Below are positions 54,386 through 63,689 of a DNA stretch of 64,000 nt, piece by piece. The first letter of the stretch is position 1, and each line of letters begins with the position of its first letter. The stretch covers positions 37,402,575-37,466,574 of the forward strand of contig NC_062221.1 of the NCBI RefSeq assembly GCF_902686445.1, read 5' to 3'. The notes under the pieces are model-generated. The model ran no database searches. It was not told the DNA's origin and saw nothing but the letters and a program-made list of their open reading frames with translations. A program made the translations under genes and the position numbers. Origin of the DNA: Sciurus carolinensis (lineage: Eukaryota; Chordata; Mammalia; Rodentia; Sciuridae).

Positions 54386-54566
54386 TATTCAGGGACACCT
54401 GGGTGTGCTCTGAAGCCCTGTGACCTGGACCTGCACCCTCACATCCATACTCCCACTCCTCAGCTCCAGGTGCTTCAGCTGCAGGGCCAGCCCCACCTCA
54501 GGGGCTCCAACAACACACGTGCAGCCCACAGACACCGCTGTCCACTGCACACCCACTACTCCTCAC

Positions 54567-54747
54567 CTAGATGACTGCACTCCCTGGTGCTCCTTCATAA
54601 GATGCGTCAAAAGACACAGGTTGAGAGTTGGGCCCAGGGACGTGTGGGCGATGGTGTTCTGGGGAGAATGTTGGTGACTGCAGGGCCGCCATTGGCTCCC
54701 ACTTGGACCCCGAGTCTTGCTGGAGCAACACAACTTCTGACATGTAC
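54567..54747 (-). CDS. ZDHHC19: ZDHHC19 terminal coding exon
   Basis: Residues 248-307 and the TAG stop (54567-54569). Opens with KYMSEVVLLQQ, then a Ser/Pro-rich, low-complexity tail typical of the variable cytosolic end. Acceptor ...CATTGCCCAG. The 3' UTR lies to the left. I saw no AATAAA in the next 700 bases; a CATAAA variant at 53848-53853 is the best candidate and is weak. Confidence 0.85.
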
Positions 54748-57700
54748 CTGGGCAATGACAGACCCAAAGCAAGGGGTCACCACCCGCCTTTCCTGTTCTC
54801 CCTGACCACCCTCACCCCTCAGCTTGGACAGCACAGAGCCCAGGGCTCTGTTCCAGGGCTCCAATCCAGGCTGGGATTTCACTCAACCCCATTTCTTGGG
54901 GCTAGAACCTACAGAGGCAAGGAAGATGGGAATTCTCAGAGACTCCCAGAGCGCCCTGGAGAAAACCCCAAAGGAAGAGAACAGTGAGGGTCAGGGACAG
55001 GGAACTGAGGTAAGGGACCAGGGAAGAAGACCCAGCCTCACCCACCACACCAGCCCCAGGGTCCACCACTTGAGCCTCTGGTTTACCAACTTACTTGGGC
55101 CCCAGTGGTGCGCAGAGGGTGACATGCCAGTTTCTCATACAACCCTGGTCGAATGGGTTGTTCTCCTGAAGGGAGACGGGGATGGGAAGAGGAGCTCAGA
55201 AATGGCAGGACTCGGCACAGCCATCTCCCAGTGACCCTCCCTAAGTTGGTCAGCTGAGCCAGGGCTCAACTCAGGCCTGGAGCAAGAATCCAAGAGCAGG
55301 GAAGCCCAGAGTGTCCCAGGGATCCTGCCTCCCAGGGCTCCTGGGAAGAGCCACCTCCCTCCTCCCACTTGTGAGCAGCTCTCCCTGACAGTGCTGACCC
55401 TGCACCACCTCTCCTGCCTTCTCAGGGCTCCCTGCTCATCTTGTTCCTCCCCTGGCAGCATCCTTGCTCTGTCTCCATGGGGCCCACTCGTCCTCACACT
55501 ATGTCTTTCCAGATCTCTTATAAGATCTTCCCTTGCTGCTCAACTGCTCCACAGTCAGTGTCACCTCTGCTCCCACTTATCTCTCCCACCCCTCACTGTA
55601 CCTAACCATGTGCCTTCAGTGAATTTCACAATCTGGGAGGACAGTGGCAGCAGGGATGCCCAGTTGTATTTTCCTAGTCAAAAATCACATGGGCTAGGAG
55701 AGTCTGGGCTGAAGGCCTTCAGTACACAAAGGAGTAAAGGTCAAGCTCAAAGGTCAGCTCCTCACTGCCAGCTTCTCCCCTCACTTCTTCCTCTCCCTCC
55801 CACACCATCCATCAGCCTGGCCCTGTCCTCCTCCCCCAGTGGGAGGAGTCTCATCCCAACTTCGAGGATTTAAATTTTAAATGTTCAGTCACAATGGGAA
55901 GGGATCCAGGAGCACCACTCTCTGCCCCCCAACTCTCCCATGGCTCACACATGAAGATGCTCATTTTCAACCCTATTCTTCACTAGAAGGAACAAGGATT
56001 CCAGATATCAGGACAGCTCTGGAATATCCCACCAGGTCCAAAAAAAAAACATGAACCATTGTTCTCTATGAGGTTCTGACTGCTTTACGGGGTTCACAGC
56101 ACTTAAGAAACTATTATGCTGCAGTGGTTCACACCTGTAAGCCCAGTGACTGGGGAGGCTGAGGCAGGAGCATCACAAGCTCAAGGCCAGCCTCACAAAC
56201 TTAGAAAGGCCCTCAGGAACCTAGTGAGACCCTCCCACAAAACAATATGTAACAAGGATTGGGGATGTAGTTTCCATAATAAAGGAGTCTTGGGTTCAAA
56301 CCCAATGACCAGAAAAAAAGAGAATAATTAATTATAGGGATTAAAAACATTTATACAATTTTTAAATTTAGAGAAATAATATTTGGTTAGATGTGTATAA
56401 AGTATAGAAAATATTGGTTGTATATGAGGTATAGAAAAATCCTTAAAGGAATGATAATTACTACATTTTTGTGAACTGTGCAGTAAGAATCCCTTCCTCT
56501 CCCCACATGGGAATCTATCAGACAGGAATAGAATCCAACACCTCTGAAGCACCCAGACCAGTTACAGTCACTGGCTCCACTCCTTAGGCTCTTGTTCCAA
56601 TTCTGTGTCTCAATCATCCTCCCACTCCATCGAACCAAAATCAAGGGGCATCTTCTTCTTGCCCCATCTTCTTCCCAACTTCCTGCTGCCTCTCCTTCTT
56701 CCACTTATCCTGGGGCAATCAGGGCATCAGGCCTGTCTCTGTTCCTTTCTCTCTTTTCTTCTTTCCCCAAAAGTTGATTCTTTTGTTTGTTGGTTCACAC
56801 ATTTTTCAGCTTCCTATTCTTTGTGTGCTGGGGATTGAAGCACCAGGGCCTTGCACATGCTAAGCACATGCTCTGCTCTCAGATACACATCCAGCCAGAT
56901 GCATTTCAGGGAATCAAAGATGCCTCAGTCAAGCCAGGCATGGTGGCACACAACTGTAATCCCAGCACTGTGGCTAATGAGGCAGGTGAATTACAAGTCC
57001 AGAATCAACCTTAGCAACTGAGTGATTCTCTGTTTCAAAGTGGAAGCAGAAGGGACTAGGTATGAAGATCAGAGCTAAAGTGCCCCGGGTTCAAAACACA
57101 GTAGCCAACAAATAAAGTCCAGTCACTGCACTCGGGGTTGAAAACACACTACAAATAGCATGGCCATCCTCAGGCTGGACTCAGGGTGCAGAGTCCAGCA
57201 GCAACATGAGACCCTGAGCACGTTGGGGAGTGGCCAGGGTAGCTCAGAGGGAAGGTATCATGGACAAAGCATAGGCAACCCAACCCATAGCACCCAGCTA
57301 CATGCAGAGGAGAAGCCCAGAGAGTTAAGCAATAACACAAGCAAGAGGGCTTGCTCAGCTACTTCTGAACTCAGAGACTTTTTCCAGAACAAAATACTAG
57401 TCTGAAGAATGTCTGCTGCTTTGGCTATTGATGGGAGCATCACCTGACAGCAAGGGCAGGGGTTAGGCTGACATGGGCCAGGAAGTGAAGGGTGAAGTTA
57501 GAGAGAGAGGTCAAGTCTTTCAGGGAATAAGGCACAGAGGGTACACCAGGTGGAGTGGAGGGATGGCACATTAATGGTACTGCTTGCTTGGGTTTTAAGA
57601 TGAGGCACAAACATATGTAAATGACCACGGGAAGGAATTGTAGTCATTGTAACAACAACTCATAGGGTACTTTCAGATACCAACCACTGTTGTATATGTC

Positions 57701-60700
57701 TTTTGCATATTAACCCACGCTTCCCTGGTAACAGAAAAGGAAACTGAGTGACCAAATGGCTAGTTAATATGCCCATGATCTCCTTGATGCTATGTTGCAG
57801 AGGTGTGACGTGGAATTCTGCAATCTTGCTCCAGAGTCCTTCTACCAACCACCAAGCAATTGACTCCAGGAGGAGCTGCATGAAAGTGGCTGCATGTAAT
57901 GATGCCTGCACGGGTGCTGCCAGCAATGCGGGGGAGCCCTGTCTGGCGAATCCAGAGTGCAGACCACATTTCCCTAGAGTGGGGATCCTGCACTTGGAGG
58001 GCCTCATCTGAGCAGAGGAGTCCTATGACCTGACCTGGTTCTGGAAGAACCACAGGTTGGAGGAAGGGAAAAGGCTGCTGGGCAAACTTAATTTGGTCTG
58101 AAGCTGGAGAGAGAAGAAGACAGGCAGACCACAGGGTGATGAGTAAGGGCTCAGCACAGGAACCACAGATGGGAGGGGAACCAAATACAGCTGTGGTGGG
58201 GTGGTGACCAAAGGCTGAGAGGTGACGAACCAAGAGGCTCCTCTGTCTTTTCAGCTGTCTTGGGGTCTTTAGCTCCCACCTCCCCCACTGATGCCCACCA
58301 GCCTTCCTGTAGGAACCTTTACTCAAGTAATTATCATACTAGAGGAATCCAGTGGCAAAGATGCCCACTCCTATCATTCGTATTCCACACTAAAAAGAAA
58401 AAGAAATAGAGAAACACAAATTGGAAACAAAGTAATGAAAGTGTGCTTGACAGTGGTATGATTTTCCCTATGGAATGCGCAAGAACGAAAATTGCTAGTT
58501 GAGAATCTCAGCTTAGAGTACCCCTGATTCCATCCCTGGTCTGGAAAAATCCCACCACTAACAACCCCTGATCTTTGGAAGATGCTATGAAGAAAATGAA
58601 TGATAAGGCACAGACTGCAAGAAAAGATTTTGTGAAACATAGATCTGATTCCAGCATAGAGAACTCTTGAAACTCAGTAAGAAAACCATGGTTTGTTTCT
58701 TGGTTTTGATTGGCCAAAGATTGGAGCAAACACTTTACCAAGATATACCGAGGGTCAATATGACATGAAAATATGCTCAGCATCATCACTCATTAGGACA
58801 GTACAGACTGGGGCACCGATGAGATACCACTGCTCATTTATTAGGCCACAATGAAGCACAAAACAAAATGACAACAAATGACAGTGTCAAGCATTGGTGA
58901 GGCTGTGGAGCAAACTCTCAGACATTGTTGGTAGAAATTAGGAATTATGCAGTGGTTTTGGAAAAAAGATTTGGTGATTTCCTACAAAGTTCCACACATA
59001 GTTACCTTATGCCTCAGCAATGGCACTTCTAAGATTTTCCCAAGAGAAAAGTAAATTTACCCTAAGATGCCTGTACACCAATGGTTTTAGCAGTTTCTTT
59101 GTAAGTGTGAGAAACTAGCTGGGCACGATGGCCCACACTGGAATCCGAGAAGCTTGGGAGGCTGAGGCTGGAGGATTGCAAGTTCAAAGCCAGCTTCAGG
59201 AACTTAGCCAGGCCCTAAGCACCTTAGTGAAACCAAAAAAAAAAAAAAAAAAACCAGGACCATGGGGCTGGGGATGTAGCTCATTAGTTAAGCACCACTG
59301 GCTTCAATACAGACCAAACCAAACAAAATAAAACAAAGAAAGTATGGAAAAACTAGTTGCAAAATTAGAATCCTTCCATTGGTAATGTGTACATAATCTG
59401 TAGGCCACCCGTACAATATCCAGACTGAGAAGGAAAGACTCCATTTATATGGTGATTCTGGAAAAGGAAAACCAGAAGGACTTGGGAGAGAATTTGGCAA
59501 CCGAAGATGACGAGAGGAGATTCTGGGCAATGAAACTGGTCTAACCTTAATCAAGGTGGACAGTGCAGGGTGGTATCTATTTCTCAAAATCCCTGACCAT
59601 AGAACAAATAGGGTGAATTTTACTGTGTGTACATTATTCCACAATAAAGACTTTTTACAAAAACCCTAACCGGTTTCCCAGATATTTACTTCATCCAAAA
59701 TAATGCCACACTTGAAGTATCTGGGCCTTTTTAATTTGACCCCCACAGGGTCAATTTCATTGCCGGTACCACCTGAGGCTTGAATTAGAGCCTTATCTTC
59801 ATCATTCCCTCAACAGAACACCTTCAGGTTCCTTGTCTTTTTCCAATCATGTGCCTCTCAGCCCAGCGGGGTATCCCGGCACAGGGACTCAACCCTGCTT
59901 ACCTGGACCTCGTAGAGGCGCCTGGCGGTGCTCACGGCTACAACCTGGACCAGTAGCTCGAAGATGACAGGCAGCAGGGCGCCAGTGGCCAATACAGCCA
60001 CGATGATGCTGTGCACAGGTTAAGAAGCCAAGTCCTGGGACAAAACCTCACTGGCCCCGCCCCTTGACCAGACTCCGCCCTGTGGCCCCGCCCCTCAGTG
60101 CCCCACCCACCGAATCTTCCTGGACTGGCAATTCGTCAGTACACCCAGTCAGAACCTCACTCCACCGGGCTGTCCTCCTGCCTATCCCGTTTCTACCTGC
60201 ATTACCCCTCTGCCAGGTCCTGCCAGAGTCTTAACTCCATCGTCCATCCTACCCCGCCTGTCTCCCTGACCCCACTCACCTTCACCATGGCCTTGACAGG
60301 TCCTCCCCCAAGGGGCTTTTCCTTCTAGACCCGCCCACATCAACCCTGCTCTCCGCGACCCGCCTCTTGGCTGTCCACCCCTCCCCTCTCCACAGCGTGT
60401 TGAGTTCCCAGTGTGGGCCCTTGGAACTCTGTGGATACGCCACAATTTTGTCCAAGGACAGTGACATGTCCGTGGTGCGCACCACGAAGATGACGCAGGT
60501 CACTATCAGAGCAACCAGGTATAGGCACAGGGACACCAGGAGGAGCAGGAACAGCCGGAAGTTCCGATGCCCAATGCAGTTGTTGACCCACCTCGAGTGA
60601 TGGTCAAACTCCTAGGGGAGAGAAGGCAGTCTCAGGTTCTATCTGGACTGGCCTCCATTACCCCCAAATGCTCAGGTACCCGAAATTCTGGGCCACCTAC

Positions 60701-62741
60701 TCTTGGCCCTACACACGGGCTCCCAACTCCAGGCAGAACCTGGCATTTCCACTGATACAGTGGCCAATTCAGCCAGGAAGATGCTATGCACAGATTAAGA
60801 AGCCAAGCCCTGGGACAAAACCTCACTGGCCCCGCCCCTTGACCAGACTCCGCCCTGTGGCCTCGCCCCCACAGGGCCCCGCCCACCGAATCTTCCTTCC
60901 TGGACTTCCTGGAGTATTGTTAGGACTCCATGGCCCATGAGGTCATCTGTCATTGAGTGAGGTGATTAGAGACAAGACCTGCCTCATGTCACTTGGAGCA
61001 GGATGAAGAATAACTCTGTACCACTCTTTTCTCAGATACTGGATAAGGATGTAAAGAACTCCCTTACGTAGCCAGCCTTCGGCACTTGGAAGGCAATTCA
61101 GGGTGTGCACATGAGAGAAGAGTATTTAGCACCCAGGAATCCCTCCAAGTTGGACACCCAGAGGAATATAGGCAAAAATCCCCAGAACAGGGAAACACCT
61201 GGCTTAGGGTCTGTGTATCTAGTGTCAGAAGGCAGGGGTTGGGACAGGGACAACTTTTCCTCCCCTGACTCCACCAGGCTCAGCACAAATGTGAATCCCT
61301 TCACAAACCACCACCTGTGCAAAGAAGGACTGCCTTTCAAGACAGGTGGAGAAACAGAAGTGTTAACAGATATGAAAGACCAAGTGTGGTATAAAGTCAC
61401 CCTTAGCAGTCTGAGAAAACAGACTCATACCCACCCCTGGCCCACTTAAGCTGTGAAGTTCCCAGTCCTGGCCAGGTGCCCCAGGCTGGGTTGGTGAGTG
61501 GATAGGGAGGAGGAGTACTCACCTCCACGCAGATGTTGCAAGTCTTGCAGTGGAGGGTGCGAGGTGGGCGATGGAAATTGCACTGGTGACACCACGGCAT
61601 CTGGTATGCATGGCTATGCATCCAGGCCGTGTGTCCTGCTTCCGGGTCCTGCTCCATGGAGCCTGGCATGGGAAGAGGTTGGGCAGTGGCAGGAGGCCCT
61701 TCTCTCACTGCTGCTTGGAGCAGCCCCATAGTATCACTGGGCAAGAAGAAGGGTGGGGAGGACGTGCCCTGGGAAATCCCGGTCCATGTTGAGCAAACTG
61801 ACCACTCAGATGGGCTGGCAGTCCAAGAGAAGGGCTTTCCAGCCAGAAGCGCTCTCTGCAGAGCTCCACCCTTGGGAAGAGATATCAGTGCTGGATGTCG
61901 TGTGTGAAATGGGAAGGAGCAAGAGTGAACTGTGCTTTGGAAGAGCCTGCTGGCCTCTCCTGCCAGCCTGCCCAGTCCTCCCTTCTAAAGTAACTGGGAA
62001 ACCTCCAGATTCTGTTTCTTCACACCTCAGTGGCTTGGGAAATGAAGTGCCAGGGTCTCAGTCATGATGACTTGGAGGCAGGGATCCTGAGCCCATAGGT
62101 GGGCTTCACACTTCAGAAATCACCCCTGTGGGCATCAGCCCTTGGGGTACCACTCCTTCTCCCAGGTTTCTGAGGACTTACCTCGATGTAAAATGCCTGG
62201 GTCCGAGGTGTTCAATCGAACCAGGCTCCAGAGGGTCAGAAGGAAGAGGGGGCCGGTGACAAGGGCAAAGGCCCACTCCCCACGGCCCACCAGCCATCTG
62301 CATCTGAAACCAGAGCCAGACTCACTTCTAGTCTGGGCCAACCTAGAGCTCCCCACGAGGCCTGGCTCACCTGAGGTTGGACTCACAGACCTTAAGGACA
62401 GGGGTAAATATCCCGACTAGAGACACACCATGGAGACTCTAGCTAATGTCACCAGCACTCCCAGCCACCCTCAGTTCCCTAGATGCCTCAGGCACTCTAG
62501 GCCTCTGAGCTGCTAACTATATATCCTTCTTTCCCTCCTGACCCTCTGTCCCCACTCCCCTGCCTCTTCACTATCATTGCCTAACCTCAGAGCTTCCATG
62601 GGAGACTCACGGGTAGGCGAAGTAAGCACTGCTTGTCATCACAAGTAGGATGATGATAAAGGAGGCAAAGAGACTTGGTCGGAACCAAGAACAGTCAACT
62701 CGAGGTCGACCACCGGGCGCCATTTCCTGAGAGCGTGGCAT
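54567..62741 (-). CDS. ZDHHC19: ZDHHC19 palmitoyltransferase, seven coding exons, with DHHS in place of DHHC
   Basis: Member of the zDHHC family of multi-pass membrane S-acyltransferases; ZDHHC19 is known mainly from testis and sperm and has been linked to R-Ras palmitoylation. Coding exons, in gene order: 62741-62611, 62303-62182, 61662-61523, 60611-60439, 60008-59903, 55165-55095, 54747-54567. All introns are GT-AG, the phases fit, and the product is 307 residues, close to the human length as I recall it. Four hydrophobic segments lie near residues 23-43, 54-75, 150-173 and 190-212. The cysteine-rich domain (109-146) keeps CHQC, the PPRT-L-HC run, C126, C129, D134-H135-H136, N142-C143 and GH. 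Residue 137, the acyl-accepting Cys in the family, is Ser. The post-TM4 TTxE motif is not recognisable. The NPFDQGC motif in exon 6 and a short Pro/Ser-rich tail complete it. Met7 (cat at 62721-62723) has a better Kozak context than Met1. Identity is strong. Whether the product is an active enzyme is doubtful. Confidence 0.93.
55095..55165 (-). CDS. ZDHHC19: ZDHHC19 coding exon 6
   Basis: Residues 225-247 plus two bases of codon 248. Encodes ENNPFDQGCMRNWHVTLCAPLGP, the conserved C-terminal NPFDxGxxxNW motif of DHHC proteins, which helps identify this short exon 4.7 kb from exon 5. Acceptor ...CCCTTCAG, donor GTAAGT. Confidence 0.9.
56112..56325 (+). mobile_element. SINE, B1-dID type
   Basis: 'gcagtggttcacacctgtaagcccagtgactggggaggctgaggcag' and a degraded ID end, in ZDHHC19 intron 5. 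Confidence 0.88.
56820..56900 (-). mobile_element. ID SINE, antisense
   Basis: 'tgtgctggggattgaagcaccagggccttgcacatgctaagcac' is the antisense ID right half. Confidence 0.78.
56928..57115 (+). mobile_element. SINE, B1-dID type
   Basis: 'agccaggcatggtggcacacaactgtaatcccagcac' start, ID-like 'agagctaaagtgccccgggttcaaaacacagtagcc' end. Confidence 0.88.
57655..57790 (+). mobile_element. MIR SINE fragment
   Basis: 'gtaacagaaaaggaaactgagtgacc' and neighbouring MIR-like order. Confidence 0.6.
58800..59114 (+). mobile_element. Old L1 (L1ME type), left part
   Basis: 'gagataccactgctcatttattagg', 'gtgaggctgtggagcaaactctcag' and 'gccatgcctcagcaatggcac'-like text follow L1 ORF2-end order. Split from the right part by a SINE. 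Confidence 0.75.
59115..59333 (+). mobile_element. SINE, B1-dID type, inside an old L1
   Basis: 'agctgggcacgatggcccacac' start, A20-type middle linker, 'ggggctggggatgtagctcattag' ID end. Flanks gagaaactag / gaaaaactag look like an imperfect target duplication. Confidence 0.92.
59334..59655 (+). mobile_element. Old L1 (L1ME type), right part with 3' end
   Basis: 'actccatttatatggtgattctgg...gtgaattttactgtgtgtacatt' to the AATAAA at 59643 is an L1ME 3' end, continuing the left part. Confidence 0.75.
59903..60008 (-). CDS. ZDHHC19: ZDHHC19 coding exon 5, fourth membrane segment
   Basis: Residues 189-224. Completes Ala189, then IIVAVLATGALLPVIF and a further hydrophobic run form the fourth membrane segment, ending RRLYEVQ at a strong CAG|GTAAGC donor. 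The family TTxE motif normally found after TM4 is not recognisable here. The first 25 bases of this exon also occur, degraded, inside intron 3. Confidence 0.88.
59984..60126. repeat. Local duplication, copy A (exon 5 start and intron 4 end of ZDHHC19)
   Basis: Direct repeat of 60759-60906. The shared text runs from agtggccaat through cactggccccgcccc to ccgaatcttcc. Copy A spans the first 25 bases of exon 5, its acceptor, and the adjoining 118 bases of intron 4, which carry several GC-box-like CCGCCC runs. It is presumed to be the parent copy because it contains the working exon. Confidence 0.9.
60439..60611 (-). CDS. ZDHHC19: ZDHHC19 coding exon 4, catalytic loop reads DHHS
   Basis: Residues 132-188 plus two bases of codon 189. 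It starts EFDHHSRWVNNCIGHRN: the catalytic Cys137 codon is TCG (Ser), while the flanking H135, H136, W139, N142, C143, G145 and H146 are kept. The third membrane segment (LLLLVSLCLYLVALIVTC) follows. Acceptor ...CCCCTAG. The donor is GTATCC, which lacks the usual +3 A/G to +5 G pattern and is the weakest in the gene, but it is the only site that keeps phase with exon 5. Confidence 0.92.
60759..60906. repeat. Local duplication, copy B with a pseudo-exon start inside ZDHHC19 intron 3
   Basis: Direct repeat of 59984-60126, about 0.8 kb away in the same orientation. It contains a degraded copy of the exon 5 beginning with its AG acceptor retained (gene-strand ...TGCATAG). It diverges by scattered substitutions and small indels, so the duplication is not very recent. 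Confidence 0.88.
61523..61662 (-). CDS. ZDHHC19: ZDHHC19 coding exon 3, first half of the cysteine-rich domain
   Basis: Residues 85-131. It contains the first zinc ligands: C109-x2-C112, the FHRPPRT signature, H122-C123, C126 and C129, ending NICVE. Acceptor ...CCATGCCAG, donor GTGAGT. The 20-odd residues before C109 are variable, as expected for the TM2-to-domain linker. Confidence 0.94.
62182..62303 (-). CDS. ZDHHC19: ZDHHC19 coding exon 2
   Basis: Residues 44-84 and one base of codon 85. It holds the end of the first lumenal loop (CRWLVGRGEWAF), the second membrane segment and the conserved SDPGILHRG stretch typical of the family just before the cysteine-rich domain. Acceptor ...TTTCAG, donor GTAAGT. 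It begins with a single base completing Pro44, consistent with exon 1. Confidence 0.92.
62611..62741 (-). CDS. ZDHHC19: ZDHHC19 coding exon 1
   Basis: Encodes residues 1-43 plus two bases of codon 44: a short cytosolic start, then the first membrane segment (SLFASFIIILLV...). The donor is GTGAGT directly after the CC of the split Pro codon. The frame is open upstream to a TGA about 70 bases before the first ATG, so Met1 is the most upstream choice. Its context (ccc-ATG-c) is weak, while Met7 sits in gaa-ATG-g. A 5' untranslated exon may lie further right. Confidence 0.85.
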
Positions 62742-62984
62742 GGGTATGCCGCTTCTCTTTGGAAATGAGAGCCAAGTGTTATGTGTGTTAGGTTCCCACC
62801 CAGATTGTCATGACGACGGTAGGGATGGAAAGAAGTATCAAGTGTGACATCACAGAGGTGGTGGCATCGGCGTTCTGGCTTCTTCCAGTGCCTTCTGAGA
62901 GCACCCTTCCCCCAGCCCCACAAACACACCTGTTGCACACTGGGTATCGTGCTCTGTCCATGTTGGCTCTGTTGGAGTGTGTGA

Positions 62985-63345
62985 CGTTGTGGATGTGGTT
63001 TGTCCTCCAAAGGGTCTTAAGCTGGAAGCATGAACCTCAGTGTGGCAGTGTTGGGGTGGTAGAACCTGTAAGAAGTGGGGCCTAGTGTGAGCTAATAGGG
63101 TCCCTGGGGATGATGCCCTGGGAAGGGATAAAGTACTTGTCATGGTCCCCAAGAAGTTCCTGTGAGAGTGGGTTTTTCTAAATAGAGGAAGACTGGCTCT
63201 TCCCTAGGTTTCTTGTCAGGCAATCTCTACCCCTTGCATGTTCTCCCACCATGATGCCAGTCCCAGTGTTGTGATGACCCTTATCAAATATCAGTTGCAG
63301 GGGCTGCCATATCATGAACTCTAAGCTAGTAAAACATCATCTCAA
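62985..63345 (+). mobile_element. MaLR-type LTR (MST/MLT-like), antisense to and upstream of ZDHHC19
   Basis: 'gtggatgtggtttgtcctccaaagg', 'cagtgtggcagtgttggggtgg', 'gtggggcctagtgtgagc', 'accatgatgcca' and 'aactctaagctagtaaaacatc' are the ordered signatures. It starts about 240 bases upstream of the first ZDHHC19 ATG, on the opposite strand. Confidence 0.8.
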
Positions 63346-63362
63346 AAAAAAAAAAAAAAAAA
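63343..63362 (+). repeat. Poly(A) run
   Basis: An uninterrupted run of A at the end of the LTR-derived text. Confidence 0.95.
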
Positions 63363-63689
63363 TCTTGGCTCTTTTGTGAGAACAAAATAAGAGAAAGCAG
63401 CTAAGACAACAGTCTCTGGGAGTTGGCATTGGGAGATGTTGGTGATTCTTATCACTCTTTTAGGCCCAATTCTACATGAAGCAGACAGTACTCATTGCTT
63501 AGGCTATGTTCTCTTCTCCCTTTTTCTTGTGACAGAACTCCAGGTTTAGGAATGAAAATTAAATAATTTCCCAGTTTCCCTCATCCCGCATTTGCAGAAT
63601 GGGCTCAGTATCACTGGTTAATGGTGATGTGTTCTGCTTCCTCTAATGCTGAAATGTGATCATCTTAGAAGATTACCAAGGATAATCTT
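63346..63689. other. Intergenic DNA, nothing recognised
   Basis: No gene, RNA gene or named repeat seen between the MaLR LTR and the edge LTR. Confidence 0.5.

Larger units (their letters stand above)
55166..59902 (-). other. ZDHHC19 intron 5 (long, repeat-rich)
   Basis: The 4.7 kb intron between exons 5 and 6. It holds three B1-dID SINEs, an ID fragment, a MIR and an old L1 split by a SINE (each listed separately). The open frames inside, up to 178 codons antisense or sense to the gene, show no domain or splice structure I recognise and look like chance frames in GC-rich DNA. Confidence 0.85.

Noticed and set aside
55391..55873. A 160-codon open frame antisense to ZDHHC19
   Set aside because: Low-complexity Ser/Leu/Pro content from CT-rich DNA, inside an intron, no recognisable motif.
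57790..58326. A 178-codon open frame on the minus strand in ZDHHC19 intron 5
   Set aside because: No domain, no splice context, no coding-like composition; it overlaps other open frames in GC-rich DNA and part of a MIR.
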